Source: Topomyia yanbarensis
Taxonomy: Eukaryota; Arthropoda; Insecta; Diptera; Culicidae
Reading direction: 5' to 3'
Assembly: GCF_030247195.1 (NCBI RefSeq)
Contig: NC_080672.1
Coordinates: forward strand, 30,697,906-30,761,905
DNA length: 64,000 bases
Notes under the pieces: generated by a model
Told to the model about the DNA's origin: nothing
The model's input: only the letters and a program-made list of their open reading frames with translations
Database searches by the model: none
Shown here: in pieces, positions 10,641 to 21,949 of the stretch
How positions within the stretch are numbered: the first letter of the stretch is position 1
Layout: each line of letters begins with the position of its first letter
Made by a program: the position numbers and the translations under genes

Positions 10641-12015
10641 TGGTTATCGTAATGCTAGCGTCTTATGCTTCGATAATTTTGAGGGTGTTGATTGGCGCTA
10701 ATTGTTCGTTTTGGTATGTTGGTCGACTTTGTAATTATTTTGAAAGCATATGTAAAACAACAACTAAGATCATATTGATTTTTAGGTTCAAATATTAACC
10801 CATTCTTGTGACTGGAATAGGGACTGTATTGGTCACGTAATGACCGGAGCATTTAGAACATCCGCATCAGTAGTCAATTCACAAACTTGATTCTGGATCT
10901 TGTACCTTTCTCGAGACTATTTTCAGAAGTTTAAATGTAATGAATTCGAGATTGTGACCTCAACTTGGACCTTATTGGCTCCATAGTAATCTTTCGGAAG
11001 ATCCATAAAACTTATTAATTCATATACAGCAATCACTTGGTAGCGTGCGCTCTTTAACTGGGCTGCTTTTTAGCTGGGCGTTCGGTAAATTGAATGCATC
11101 CCGCAGTTGAAAAGCAGTTAATTGTTAAAATATAGACGCCTAACGTAATTTGACATTTTGGTGGCAAAACTAACTAGGGGTAAAGCGATGTTGACAAATG
11201 AGTACCAATAATATTAATTTAAATTTCGTCAATCAATCAAGCGAAATATTAACCCTTGCTTGTTAGGAATTAGGCCGTCGTAAATTAGCGATTCTCGTCT
11301 TCACTGAGTAAACATTGAAAGGTATTTGTCGCTATTATTCGGTAACCTATTAGATTATTATTTAGCATTGAAATCGCCCCCGGTGGTTTTTAGCATTTGA
11401 CAGGTCAGCCCAGCTAGCGAGAAACATTCGCTTGCTGTACATGATTTTAGAACACTGCTGTACATATTTTCAAAAATATTTGTAAAATATTCGAACGAAT
11501 TTGGGCTTGTGATTCGGATATATTAGAGGAAACGGAGTATGATTGACCAATTTATGAAGTTTTTCTAGAACTTTAAGGTTGCTTTAAAAATATGTTATGT
11601 AATCTCTTTGGAATGAATTCAATAACGCAAAATTATTGCGACATTATTGAGACCTAAGTTTGTAAATGGGCCAGTTTAGCGAATGTACCAGATTTTCCGG
11701 AAGGGCAATATGTGGTCAATGGCTATACACAAGAACAAATGTACGTCAATGATACGTTCAAAATATTTTTGAAAAAACACCTCGGAGTTCTAGAACATAC
11801 ATCACAGTCAATAAAAGCTATAAAATCATTTTAAGAAAAACCACCGAAATTAAATCTTTGTGATTTGAATCATCTCACAAGTAGGTAAAAATTAATGCCC
11901 GTGGTAGTTCTAAAAATGCTTCCAAAAACTGCAGTGCTCTGGGACTGGATTCATGAATTGACTTCTTAAGATCCGTTTCGCTCATTGACGGAGCCCAAAC
12001 ATGATCCTCTTCGGA
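10640..12015. other. AT-rich stretch without recognised gene
   Basis: No coding frame of interest and no repeat shared with other parts of the window that I could spot. It lies between the LINE fragment and a lone satellite-type unit. Confidence 0.35.
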
Positions 12016-12017
12016 AG

Positions 12018-12260
12018 CGATTGCTATTGGCACACCGCACAGTGGGAAAAAATGAACCCAAAACGCGACTTTTGAAAAGGCTGGAGCGTTTACCAGGAAA
12101 GGTTTTGCTTATGGTCTGAAAAAATTGATTGCTATTATTAACAACGACCGCACGGTACGCTATCATGCCCGTTTTGCCCCAATTCTCTCTTTCGTTTGAG
12201 TTTATGTTCGCAATTGAATATATAACTCAGAAGAAAGCTGAATACCGCTGACGAGAATTA
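12018..12260 (+). repeat. Single unit related to the 162-bp satellite
   Basis: The segment CATGCCCGTTTTGCCCCAA, the GTTTATGTTCG part and AAAGCTGAATACCGCTGACG match, in reverse complement, the outermost unit of the inverted satellite arm at 18740-18870. The flank CAGTGGGAAAAAA with AACGCGACTTTT also matches the end of that arm (about 18945-18990). So one monomer plus the same end sequence stands alone here, suggesting the satellite grew inside a mobile element with this terminus. Confidence 0.5.
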
Positions 12261-13094
12261 ATACTTTTTATGTGGAATTCCACGAAGATCCGTTCGAAAA
12301 TCTTTAAAATCGTGACCGACCATCTTAGATTCCAATGAAACTTTACACGTGTCACCGTCATGCAAGACTAAATATTTTCCACAGGTAAGAAGATTATTTT
12401 GACTCAAGAGCAACTTTTCAAAAGGATGCAATAAAATTACAATTTTGTATGTCAATTAGTATGAAATTTAAAAACGCTTTTAATCCACCTAACAGTGTGA
12501 TGAGACATTTCTTATAACTCTTATCACTCTCTTCGGATATTATATCGTTTGAGAACATTTAGAACGTGATGCTTCGCGATGTTTTTGATAACACATATTA
12601 CATGGGATAGTGGCAGGACTCAGAGAATCGCTCAAATCAGCATAGGACAACATCAGTGCTAGAAATCTCAAACCAAATCAATGGGAAAGCGAAAAAATGG
12701 CCCATAAAATATCTAAATATCTAAATTGTGGTGGGAAAACTGAATTTATATATTGTACTGAGCCAAAAAAATCGAATTTTTTTTTTTGAATCGATTTGAA
12801 GTTTATACTTTACTCAAATTTCCAACGCGACTGAGAACTAAGAAAATTTAATGAAATCGCAGCTCCTGATATCACGCTATCTCTGAAGTGCATGCGTGCA
12901 TAGTTCCAAATTTTACTTCGACATCGCCTTTTTCTAAAGGTGACTTCCCAGTAGTATCCTTGATTTGATTATTATCGCTAATCCTAATGCCAAAGAACAA
13001 ATAAAAACCTCTCGAAAACGAACCGTTTGGGAAAATCATCATCATTACTGAAATTTTCATTTTCACGAAACTTTTCGATAACCTTCCGTCACTT

Positions 13095-13160
13095 GCGTTA
13101 ATGCACTGGGTGCACAGTGCTCTGAAAATCTAGCGAAATCGTCTTAGGGCACCAGCGGGT
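13095..13160 (+). repeat. Short dispersed repeat (copy also at 30.97 kb)
   Basis: GCTCTGAAAATCTAGCGAAA followed by TCTTAGGGCACCAG recurs at 30965-31015 with few changes, in the same orientation. It appears to be the edge of a mobile element; its full extent was not resolved. Confidence 0.45.
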
Positions 13161-13399
13161 CTAATTCAGAGCTATCTGCGCGGCGAGTTAAATCTGTAAA
13201 GAATATTAAAAATTAATTTCTATTCCATAATTTTCAGTTCAGCAATTCGAGAGTTCGTACTCACCGTAAGCCATCAAAAATAGACTACGTTGTGAAGCGA
13301 TGGTCACTATTTATTAAAAAATCACGGTTAAATAAAAAATAAAACTATTTAAAAATTTCAAATAGTTTATAATTTTCACAAACTTATTAAGAAAAATTG

Positions 13400-15030
13400 C
13401 GAGAAAATTCACCATAAATACTTCTTTGACGATATACCGTCAAAATTATTTTATCAAATGATGCGCTGTTTAACGTTTGTAAAACTCATTGAAGATACTA
13501 AACCTACGAAATTGGCGGTTTCAAAATGATGCTATCTTGACCTTAAATTACTGTTTTTAAACATTTGACCTATACATATAATTGGTCATACAACAAAAAT
13601 CAAAAGCTCATCAAAATCGATCAGAACCTGCTAGAGTCGAATGGAAATCGTCATTTTTCATAAATGTCTCTCTACATTCGGAAAGTGTTATCCTCGTTAT
13701 TAATCATATTACGTTTTCGTCTCAACTCGACGCATTCCCAAAATAAAAACCTGTTTTAATCCACCTAGTGGTGCAATTATGCTTTTCTCATTTGTCCAGA
13801 CTACGATTCCTTGGCTGGTTATGTTCAATACAATGGTGGAAATGAATATTACATGTTCAGTACGATTTGCACATACATACAACGGATCGACAGCCACGAT
13901 CTTGAGATACTATGTGATACTGAAACATCGCTTGAAACCAGCGGCGGATTATGGAGAAAGATCCGGGAGATCCGGGTTCTGACGAAAATTTTCAACTTGT
14001 TAACAAATTTTAAACTAGTTTTAATTTTAAAGTAGCAACCCCTCACTGCATATTCTCTCCGGGCCGGTATGATTGACGATTTTTAGAGTGATTGCATAAC
14101 CTTTCTATATGAGAAAGGCAAAAATGTACCAAAGTCCAAAGAAGTCAATTTTTGTCATGCATTTTAATGTTTCATGCATTTTAAAGTCATTTGGCATCCA
14201 AAATACAAATTTGATTTTGAAAAATTTTCATATGGGAATTTGCTGTGTGATTGCACTCTTCAACTCGTAACTCCGGAACCGGAAGTCCAATCAATAGAAA
14301 ATTCAATAGCAGCCGATGGGAAGGTTGTACCTTTCATATGAGACTAACTTTGTGCAAATCGGTCTAGCCATCTCTGAGAAACAGAGGTCAAATTTTTTTT
14401 CCACATATACACATACACGCATACAGACATATACATACACACAGACATTTTCCGATCTCGACGAACTGAGTCGATTGGCATATGACACTCGGCCCTCCGG
14501 GTCGGGATTAGATTGACGAATTTTAGAGTGAATGAGAAAGGCAAGAACATTTTTAGCAAATGTTGAAAGTTATGCAATGTTTTGGTGAGCAGTTCTATGT
14601 TTCATAGACAATAAATCAATTTTAACTTCGCTTTCTATTAAATAAACACCCTTATTACAGTACATCTCTACAAAAGCGAGCTCAATTTGAAAAGAAATCT
14701 GAGGATTATTATTGATTACAGAACTCTGGAATTTTCTATTGGAATGTTTTCAGGCAGGAATTTGATATTGATGCTATTAGACAACTGTGAAATCAAGACC
14801 AATAGATCAGTTACATATCAGGACCCCATTCCGACAATTTATCAAAAGTCCTCATGATGTTTACAACAACAGGTTATCAATCTACGGATCAGATAATTGT
14901 TATTGTAATATTGAATTAAATCAGTCTGCATCAATAAATTTTCAACTCCAATCCAATATTTTTTTTTGGTGTGGTGGGGGGGGGGCTGTATGGTGTTAAA
15001 CCCCAAAACCTTCTCTTGACTACGCCGTTG
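13400..15030 (+). mobile_element. Degenerate relative of the hAT element, interrupted
   Basis: The sequence from about 13430 to 13690 (GTCAAAATTATTTTATCA, CTCATCAAAATCGATC, CCTGCTAGAG) parallels 20215-20520 inside the intact 1.9-kb element. The sequence from 14545 to 15030 parallels 20600-21039, including the G-run and an end reading GACTACGCCGTTG, a mutated version of the terminal GGCTACGCCACTG. The middle is split by one or two elements of the TTAATCCACCTAG family at 13752-14545. The left end and target duplication were not found, so its age and boundaries are inferred. Confidence 0.5.
13752..14545 (+). mobile_element. MITE-like insertion(s) with TTAATCCACCTAG end
   Basis: It starts TTTTAATCCACCTAGTGGTG. 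Two endings are visible: TTTTTAGAGTGATTGCATAA followed by a GAGAAAGGCA end (about 14080-14120), and GAATTTTAGAGTGAATGAGA followed by AAGGCA (about 14517-14543). This suggests two nested or tandem copies. The second part carries a CACATACA-rich microsatellite and the module GAGTCGATTGGCATATGACA then CTCGGCCCTCCGGG, repeated at 15900-16045. Related start sequences occur at about 12481, 30313 and, inverted, 41224. No coding capacity. I know this repeat style from culicine genomes; the family name is not certain. Confidence 0.55.
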
Positions 15031-15780
15031 CTTGGAGTTATTTATTTCGCTTTTCATTTTCCGAAAGGTTTCAGATCGATCCGATGGTTATAAGTTAGCA
15101 AAATTGCAGTCAGAAGGTTCGCACAAATGAACATTTTTACACTGATAAGTTATCAAGTTCCTTCCAGACAACTTGGAAATGTTCGGTGATTATTTCTAGC
15201 GGTTGTAGATAGAAAAATGAAATACAAAATTCGTTTTATCGAAATAATGTTTGGCTTATTTCAATGGATTATTACTATATTGAACAATAAATAGCCAACA
15301 AAGAGTAAGCAACAAACAACAAGCCATAACTTTTAAAGTATTCAAAATAGATATTTGAAGTCTTCGGTAAAGTTATTCGCAAAAGTAAGAGCTACAAATA
15401 TGCCGAAGGCATCATTTCGATATAATCACTTCCAAGAAAATTTGTGAAAATATCTCACTCATAGGGGGATTAATCAGCAACAGCACAATACCAGAAGAAA
15501 GGGCATATTACCTCCATTAAATTCTCCGAAGATACTATTGACCTAAAATAAGCCGTTTTGGCGTTAATAATAGATTACATGTTTTTGGTCATGTTTCCGG
15601 CAATGGGAAATGATAAAAATCTTTCGTCCGTATTTAATGTTTAATATCTCTTTTGATAATAGTCCGATTTCAACAATCTATAGCTTGTTCGAAAGGTATT
15701 CGTTAAAGCTGTCTAAAAACATATAAATTGTTATTCTGTCATGTCAGTTTCGGCAGATAATTCAAAAAAACTGCAAAAAA
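15031..15780. other. AT-rich stretch without recognised gene
   Basis: Nothing coding was seen. It lies between the degenerate hAT relative and another MITE-like copy. Confidence 0.3.
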
Positions 15781-15784
15781 CGCC

Positions 15785-16110
15785 ATTTTTACGCATTCAA
15801 ACATTCATATCTTGGAAACTAAACATCAGAATCAAAAACAAATTAATAGCGTTCATACTGTTTTTTAGTTCTTTCATTTAAAATTGGTTAGGATAAGATC
15901 GGTTCAGCCATTGCTGAGAAACACGAATGAGAATTTGTCCGTTACATACACACACACACAGACACACACACACACACACACACACAGACATTGTCCCAAA
16001 TCGTCGAGCTGAGTCGATTGGTATATAAGACTCGGCCCTCCGGGCCTCGGAAAAAATCTTGAAAGTTTGAGCGAATTCTATACATTTCTTTTATAAGAAA
16101 TGTAAAACAT
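15785..16110 (+). mobile_element. MITE-like copy with CA microsatellite
   Basis: It shares with 14340-14520 the order: CAGCCATTGCTGAGAAAC, CA-rich microsatellite (about 15950-15988), GAGCTGAGTCGATTGG, CTCGGCCCTCCGGG. The microsatellite is part of the element, not an independent expansion. No open frame. Confidence 0.55.
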
Positions 16111-16569
16111 GTACGAAGTTATAGTTAGAAAAACTTTTTTACCGATTTTTTCTCCATCATGCAATTACAATCAAAATGTTTCTTTTGTCTTTAGGTTTTT
16201 GGTAACAAAATATAAAAAATTAAAAAAAAGGGTTTTTTCGCAATTTAAATTTTTATCATAAATTTTTGTTTTTTTGAAAAATGACACAACATTTTTTTCA
16301 GTGTATATTTTTTTCGGACAGAAGTATTCATTCCCTGTAACTTGTTCTCAGATAGTTTTGCTGTATAAAATACAGTAATCGAACAAAAAAAATTTGAAAT
16401 TCATACACGTAGAAACATTTACGTTCTTTTGAAAAATTACTCTTGTATCAAAATATTCCAATTGCCAGAGAATATCATGGAGATTCATACAGCGAACACA
16501 CCTGCAAAGTTTCGTTCGAATCGACGATGGTCATATTTTGCGGTCGGCCGGTTTCTCATGGAATCCCTC

Positions 16570-18120
16570 TTATGTAAAAATGTTCAGAGAATCGATTGAA
16601 GATAATTAGAATAATCTCACGAAACGTTTACACCCATTTTACCCCAATTCTCCAAAACTTGAGTTTAAATTTAATTCTGGCTTTATGTTTCGGTAAAAGG
16701 CTATATAAGGATGATCAAAAGCGGGAATTCCTATATATAAAAGTCCAAGTAATCGTTTGAACATAGTTAGACTGGCCATCCAAAACGTGTGTACCCGTTT
16801 TACCTCAATTTCTCCAATAACCCAAGTACAAAGTTAAACCTGGCTCCACATTTCAAAAGGAGGCTGAATGCGGCTGATCAAAAGTAGTATTCCTTATGCA
16901 AACAAATCTGAGAAATCGATTGAAGATAGTTTGAATGGCCGCACGAAACGTGTGTACCCGTTTAACCCCAACTCTCCCCATATCCCAAGTGGAAAGTTAA
17001 ACCTGACTATGCTTCTCAAAAAGAGGCTGAAGGTGTCTGATGAAAAGTAATAATTCTTATGTTGAAAAATTCGGGGAATCGGTTAAAGATAGTTAGAATG
17101 ACCGTACGAAGCGTTTGTATCCGTTTTACCCAAATTATTCACGTAATACAAGTGTGAGGATATATCTTACTCAAAATTTTAGAAAGAGGCATAAAGCGGC
17201 GTATCAAAAGTAATTTTTTAAGGTTAAATTGTCCAGGAAATCGATTGCAGATAATACGAATGACCAGACAAAACATGTGTACCCGTTTTACACCAAATTT
17301 TTGCCGTAACTCAAGTGTGATGTTAAACCTGGCTGTACTTCTCTGAAACAGGCTGAATGTGGCTGATGAAAAGTAGTAACTCTTATGTACAAAATTACGG
17401 AGAATCGATTGGAGATAGTAATAACTGCATGAACCGTGTATATCCGTTTTACCCCAATTCTTCCCATTGCCCAAACGTGTAGTTAAACTTCGCTGAGCTT
17501 CTCGGTAAAAGGCTGAATGTGGCTGATAAAAAGTAATAATTTTTATGTAGAAAAATCTAGGGAATCGATCAAGGATGGTAAGAATACAAAACCGCACGAA
17601 AAATTTGTATCCGTTTTACCCCAATTTTTCCCATTACTCAAGCATGTAGTTAAACCTGGCTGTGCTTCTCCGAATTAGGCTGATAAAATATAGCAATTCT
17701 TATGTAAAAACTTACGGGGAATCGATTGAAGATAGTTAAAATGATAGTGCGAAACGTGTATACCCGTTTTACCCCAATTCTTCTCATAATGTATGTGTGA
17801 AGTTATACCTTACTCATCATTTCAGGCACAAATCCCCGACTATGTACGGGGAACGTGCCATTTGAGCCAATATATTCTGATTCCTGAAAATTATACTTAC
17901 CCAACATTTCAGAAAGAGGCTGAAAGCAGCTGATAAAAAGTATTTTTTTAAGTTAAATAATTCAGGGAATAAATTAAAGGTAGCTAGAATGTCCGCACGA
18001 AACATGTGTATCCGTTTTACCCTAAGTTCTCAAGTGTGAAGTTAAACCTGGTTGTACTTCTCAGAAAGAGGCTGAATGCAGCTGATGAAAAGTAGTAATT
18101 TTTATGCACAAAAAATTCGC
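16570..18120 (+). repeat. 162-bp satellite, direct arm (about nine units)
   Basis: Tandem units anchored on CGAAACGTGTGTACCCGTTT occur at about 16621, 16782, 16945, 17108, 17270, 17431, 17598, 17751 and 17999. Spacing is 153-167 bp except the last. Each unit also has GTTAAACCTGGC, AGAGGCTGAATG, AAAAGTAGTAATTCTTATG and GGGAATCGATTGAAGATAG. Units differ by point changes and small indels. The long last gap contains a foreign insert at 17825-17886. A 152-residue open frame on the minus strand here is a by-product of the repeat and not a gene. Confidence 0.85.
17825..17886 (+). mobile_element. Short LINE 3'-end-like insert in satellite
   Basis: GTGCCATTTGAGCCAATATA followed by TTCTGATTC interrupts the satellite. 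Nearly the same string ends LINE fragment C at about 32761-32793 (GTGCCAATCGAGCCAATATA). It is probably a 5'-truncated insertion of the same or a related element, or a shared composite tail. Confidence 0.45.
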
Positions 18121-18910
18121 GTTCAGCCTGTTTCTGAAATGATGAGTAAGGTATAACTTCACACGTACATTACGTGAAAAAATGGGGCAAAACGGGTATC
18201 CACGTTTTGTGCGGACATACTAACTATCTTCAATCGATTCCCCGGAATTTTGTACATAAGAATTACTACTTTTCATCAGCCGCATTCAGTCTCTTTTCGA
18301 GAAGCACAGCCCGGTTTTACTTCCCACTTGAGATATGGGAAGAATAAAAGAGTTGGGGTAAAACGGGTACACACGTTTCCTGCGCCAGTCAAGCTATCTT
18401 CAATCGATTCCCTAGAATTTTTTGCATAAGAAATACTACTTTTGATCAACCGCATTCAGCCCCTTTCTAAAATGTAGAGCCAGGTTTAACTTTATACTTG
18501 AGTTATGGGAAGAATTGGAGTAAAACGAGTACACACGTTTCGGGCGGCCAGTCTAACTATATTAAAACGATAATCTGAACTTTTGATCATCCTTATATAG
18601 CCTTTTACCGAAATATAAAGCCAGGATCACCTTAAAACTTTAGTTTTTCGGAGAATTGGGGTAAAATGGATGTATACGTTTCGTGAGACTATTCTAATTA
18701 TCTTCAATGGATTCTCTGAACTTTTTACATAAGACATACTAATTTTTGTCAGCGGTATTCAACTTTCTTCCGAGTTAGATAATTAGTTTTGAACATAAAC
18801 TCTAATGAAAAGGGAAACTGGGGTAAAACGGGCATGTTAGCGTACTTTGTGGTAATTTTAAATACCTGCAATCGATTCCCCAGACATTTTTACATAGGAA
18901 GTGTGCATTT
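18121..18910 (-). repeat. 162-bp satellite, inverted arm (about five units)
   Basis: The same monomer as at 16.57-18.12 kb, now in reverse complement: ACGGGTACACACGTTT, CAATCGATTCCC, CATAAGAATTACTACTTTT, CATTCAGCC, AGGTTTAACTT. Anchors lie near 18206, 18375, 18538, 18680 and 18842. The switch from direct to inverted occurs at about 18119-18121 with no spacer. Together the arms form an imperfect palindrome of about 2.3 kb. The terminal unit runs into GCGTTTTTGATAC and CCCACTGGGCACC. Confidence 0.8.
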
Positions 18911-19113
18911 TCGTTAACAACACTTCGTCTTCTATTAAGCTATTGAGTAAAGTCGCGTTTTTGATACTTTTTTCCCACTGGGCACCGGTTCAAATTTAAT
19001 AATGTTTGCCAAAAACTGGAAACTGAAGCTTTAAAAACATGTGATCTTCAAAATTATTTTGATTTGGTTTAAAACTTATCGTGAAAATTGAGTTCGAAAT
19101 CTGGTTCAATATG

Positions 19114-19121
19114 GCCCGCCA
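19114..19121. repeat. Target-site duplication, left (GCCCGCCA)
   Basis: Eight bases directly outside the left terminal inverted repeat at 19122, repeated exactly at 21040-21047. An 8-bp duplication is characteristic of hAT (and P-type) transposons. Confidence 0.85.
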
Positions 19122-21039
19122 CAGTGGCGTAGCCAGAAATTTGGTTTGGAGGGGGTTTTGATGATAATCGCAATTTTTTTGAAAAAATGCTAAAATTTAA
19201 CATGAGTTTGATAAATTATTGAAAACTCAAAAACATAAGTAGTCTAACAGATGTCATTCCAGTCTACAATCAAGAAGGATCAATATGGAACAGTTTTCAA
19301 ACCTCTATAGATTATTTTCTTGTATAATATGTCAATGAAGTCAAAAATTGCGATCTTTTAAAGTGGGATAAATGATCTTAAAAATTTTCAACGTTCAAGA
19401 TCACCTAATATAATAATCCTTGACTTTGAAGGTTTGACAACTTCGGGAAGTTATCAACATAAAACAGCGCCTGCTTTGATATAGAAATTTTAGTAATTAA
19501 CTATCATAGAGGTAATTATGGTGAATTAATTTTTCAAAAATATTAAGAGACATGGTGCCTTCAGCAAAGTTTTTGATAATGTCATTTCAAACAATTTCAT
19601 TGAAAATATGAAGGCTACATGAATTCAACATATAGGGATTTAAATGGACTGGGCCTGCTATATTTCTTCTTAGTGAAGAAAAATTTAGGTGAAAACTATT
19701 TTTTTCTGCGCTACGGATAAAATTGTTTGAAACAATCATTGCGAGTTGAGAACACAAAACCTATAAATTATGGATGGATGGAACTGAAACTTGCGTTTCA
19801 ACTTCATCTCATCAGAATCCGACACTAACTTGGTGGACGGACTAAGCTAGCGCCGAATTGATGCTAGCTCCTGAAAATGGAATCACTCTTTGTGTTTTTG
19901 AGTCCTTTTAATATCTGGGAATTATTTGTTTTAAATCCAGTTCCCTTACTTTCTTTGTAAGCTTCAAAGGCACCTTGAACGCAATGTGAATTTATTATTT
20001 AATTACCGCAGAAGAGATTTATCAAATATAGTAATTTCAGAATAGCTTGTTGAAAAGGTTTTCTACTACTATATTTCGATACTCTGAATATGTGGGATAT
20101 TTATGTCTTTGACAAAGTTGTTTGAAATAACACTTTCGAAAACTTTGCTGGAGACATTAAGTCTCGACCCAAATTTGGTTGAAGAGTAATTCTTGTCTAT
20201 AACTACTTCTAGGACGATAAACCGTCAAAATTATTCTATCAGCAGATGAACAGTTTTACGTTTTGAAATTCTTCAATGTTACTTAACATCGAAATTTGGC
20301 AGTTTCGAATGAATGTGATCGTGACCGTTAAAAATTTATCGAGCATTAATTTTACTTTTCTTCATTAGTCAACCTAACAACTTGCAGTACCAGTACGTAG
20401 CACACAAAATTTTAGTACGCCATTCATTGCATCCTGCTAAGAGGCTATTCATATAGTTGATAATACAACAAAAATCCAATGCTCATAAAACCGATCCTGA
20501 CCTGCTAGAGACAAAATTACATCAGCTTTCAACTAGTTTCTGAAATGTTATTCTTGTTGTTAACTATATTGAATTGTTGTCTAAACTCTACACAATGTAA
20601 AAAAATACATTTTCAGCGAATGTTGAAATGTATGTATGTTTTCGGTAAACAAGCTTAGGTTTTATATGCAATCAACCTATTCAAATTTAGATTCCCATTC
20701 GAAAAATTGTCTCTAATCCATATTTTGAAGCATCTTTCCAAAAATGAGCTCATAATAATTCAGACAGTTATTTTATTTTACATTGAAGTAATTTGACAAC
20801 TATGGGATTTTGGCTAAGAGATAAGTTACAAGATCCCCTTCCCACAATTTTCCAAAAGTTCTCATGACGCTTTAAACACAGTTCTCAATGTAGTGATCAG
20901 AGAATATTTTTCCAAAAATATTTTGTGGAATATTAAATTAAATTCGCCAGCATCAATTTTTTTTTTTCAATCCAATTAATTTTGGTTTGGGGGGGGTTTT
21001 AACCCCCAAACCCCCCCCCCCCCCCTGGCTACGCCACTG
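19122..21039 (+). mobile_element. Non-autonomous hAT-type DNA transposon, 1918 bp
   Basis: The ends are perfect inverted repeats: CAGTGGCGTAGCCAG at 19122-19136, with its complement at 21025-21039. The CAxxG start and the flanking 8-bp duplication GCCCGCCA fit hAT. The interior is AT-rich with no transposase frame, so it would need a transposase supplied elsewhere. The right end has runs of G/C next to the terminal repeat (20990-21026). The palindromic stretch around 19800-19870 (CATCAGAATCCGACACTAA) is shared with other repeats at about 30770-30840 and 55810-55900. The empty site can be read by joining ATG with GCCCGCCAAAACC. It sits at the left of a dispersed repeat whose other copy is at about 51.9 kb. 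Confidence 0.85.
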
Positions 21040-21047
21040 GCCCGCCA
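21040..21047. repeat. Target-site duplication, right (GCCCGCCA)
   Basis: Exact second copy of the 8 bases at 19114-19121, immediately outside the right terminal repeat. It confirms both ends of the element. Confidence 0.85.
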
Positions 21048-21239
21048 AAACCTTATTCGTTACAAAATGTTTACATATAAAGAAGGTTAACGCTCTCATG
21101 CCCAACTTTTTTTCCTGGTACATGCAGGGTTTGAGAACTATTTTGCCCTGTAAGCGGTAGGGTCAATAAATATTTCAAAGCTTTTTTCATAATGATAGGT
21201 CCGTACCCCATACTACTGGAAGCTGCTAAATTTTTATCT

Positions 21240-21610
21240 TCCAATACTCAATACAAATTCTCCTAGAACATTTAGAAATAGTTCATTTGCGTGAAAAACG
21301 AAATCTAATTTGATAGGTTTTGTCAGGTTTCAATAATATTGTAAAATAACGAAGAAATATGAATTTTTTTTTTCGCCGTCAACGAAAGCTGTCCCTGGCA
21401 GCACTGCTCTATCGGAATCTAATCAGACTAATTGCAATAACTTCAGTTCTAGAGCTGATACTTGTAACTGGTAGTGCTCTATTGAAAGGTAATAGTCACA
21501 TTTATTAGCTTTACTTGTTTTTGTTAGCAAATCCTGCTTGAATCAAAAGTTATACCTATTTAAAAACGTTGTTGTTTATAATCAACATGGATATGAAGGG
21601 GTTAAGGCCT
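21240..21610 (+). repeat. Dispersed repeat R2, copy 1
   Basis: It shares blocks with 51840-52180 in the same orientation: CTGGCA(G/A)CACTGCTC, ATCGGAATC(T/C)AATCA, GCAATAACTTCAGTTCTAGA, ACTTGTAACT, GTTTAAAAACGTTGT-type sequence, and CATGAAGGG. About 300 bp with many substitutions. No coding frame; element type unknown. Confidence 0.6.
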
Positions 21611-21949
21611 CTTTTAAAGGAGACGAACCACTACGACCAGTATTTAGATCTATTGGGAACTTCCAGGGCGAGGTTTATATGTTTAGAGAAAGAAAATTTT
21701 TATAATATTTGCTTTATTTGGGCACTGTGTTGTTGATCATAAATAGGAACAGAAACAAATTTAAAACAAAGACTTTTTGCATAAAAAATCAGTTCTTTTC
21801 GACAGTTGGAATTCTGTAATATTTTTCGAGTTCATCATGCTGAGATATGTCTGAAACTTTCAACAATTAAAAGATTCAAAGTGCATAACATTTCACGACT
21901 CGATTTGCAGAAGTTTAGAGTATAAGCAATTTTTCATTGGCGCCTTTGA

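Noticed and set aside
13220..13290. Possible Fas3 start exon (minus strand, ATGGCTTACG/GTGAGT, phase 1 as required)
   Set aside because: Only three codons after the ATG, no signal peptide, and it sits next to a dispersed repeat; the match is most likely chance.
17139..17597. 152-codon minus frame
   Set aside because: It lies wholly in the 162-bp satellite. 162 is a multiple of 3, so units keep each other open and the repetitive protein is an artefact.
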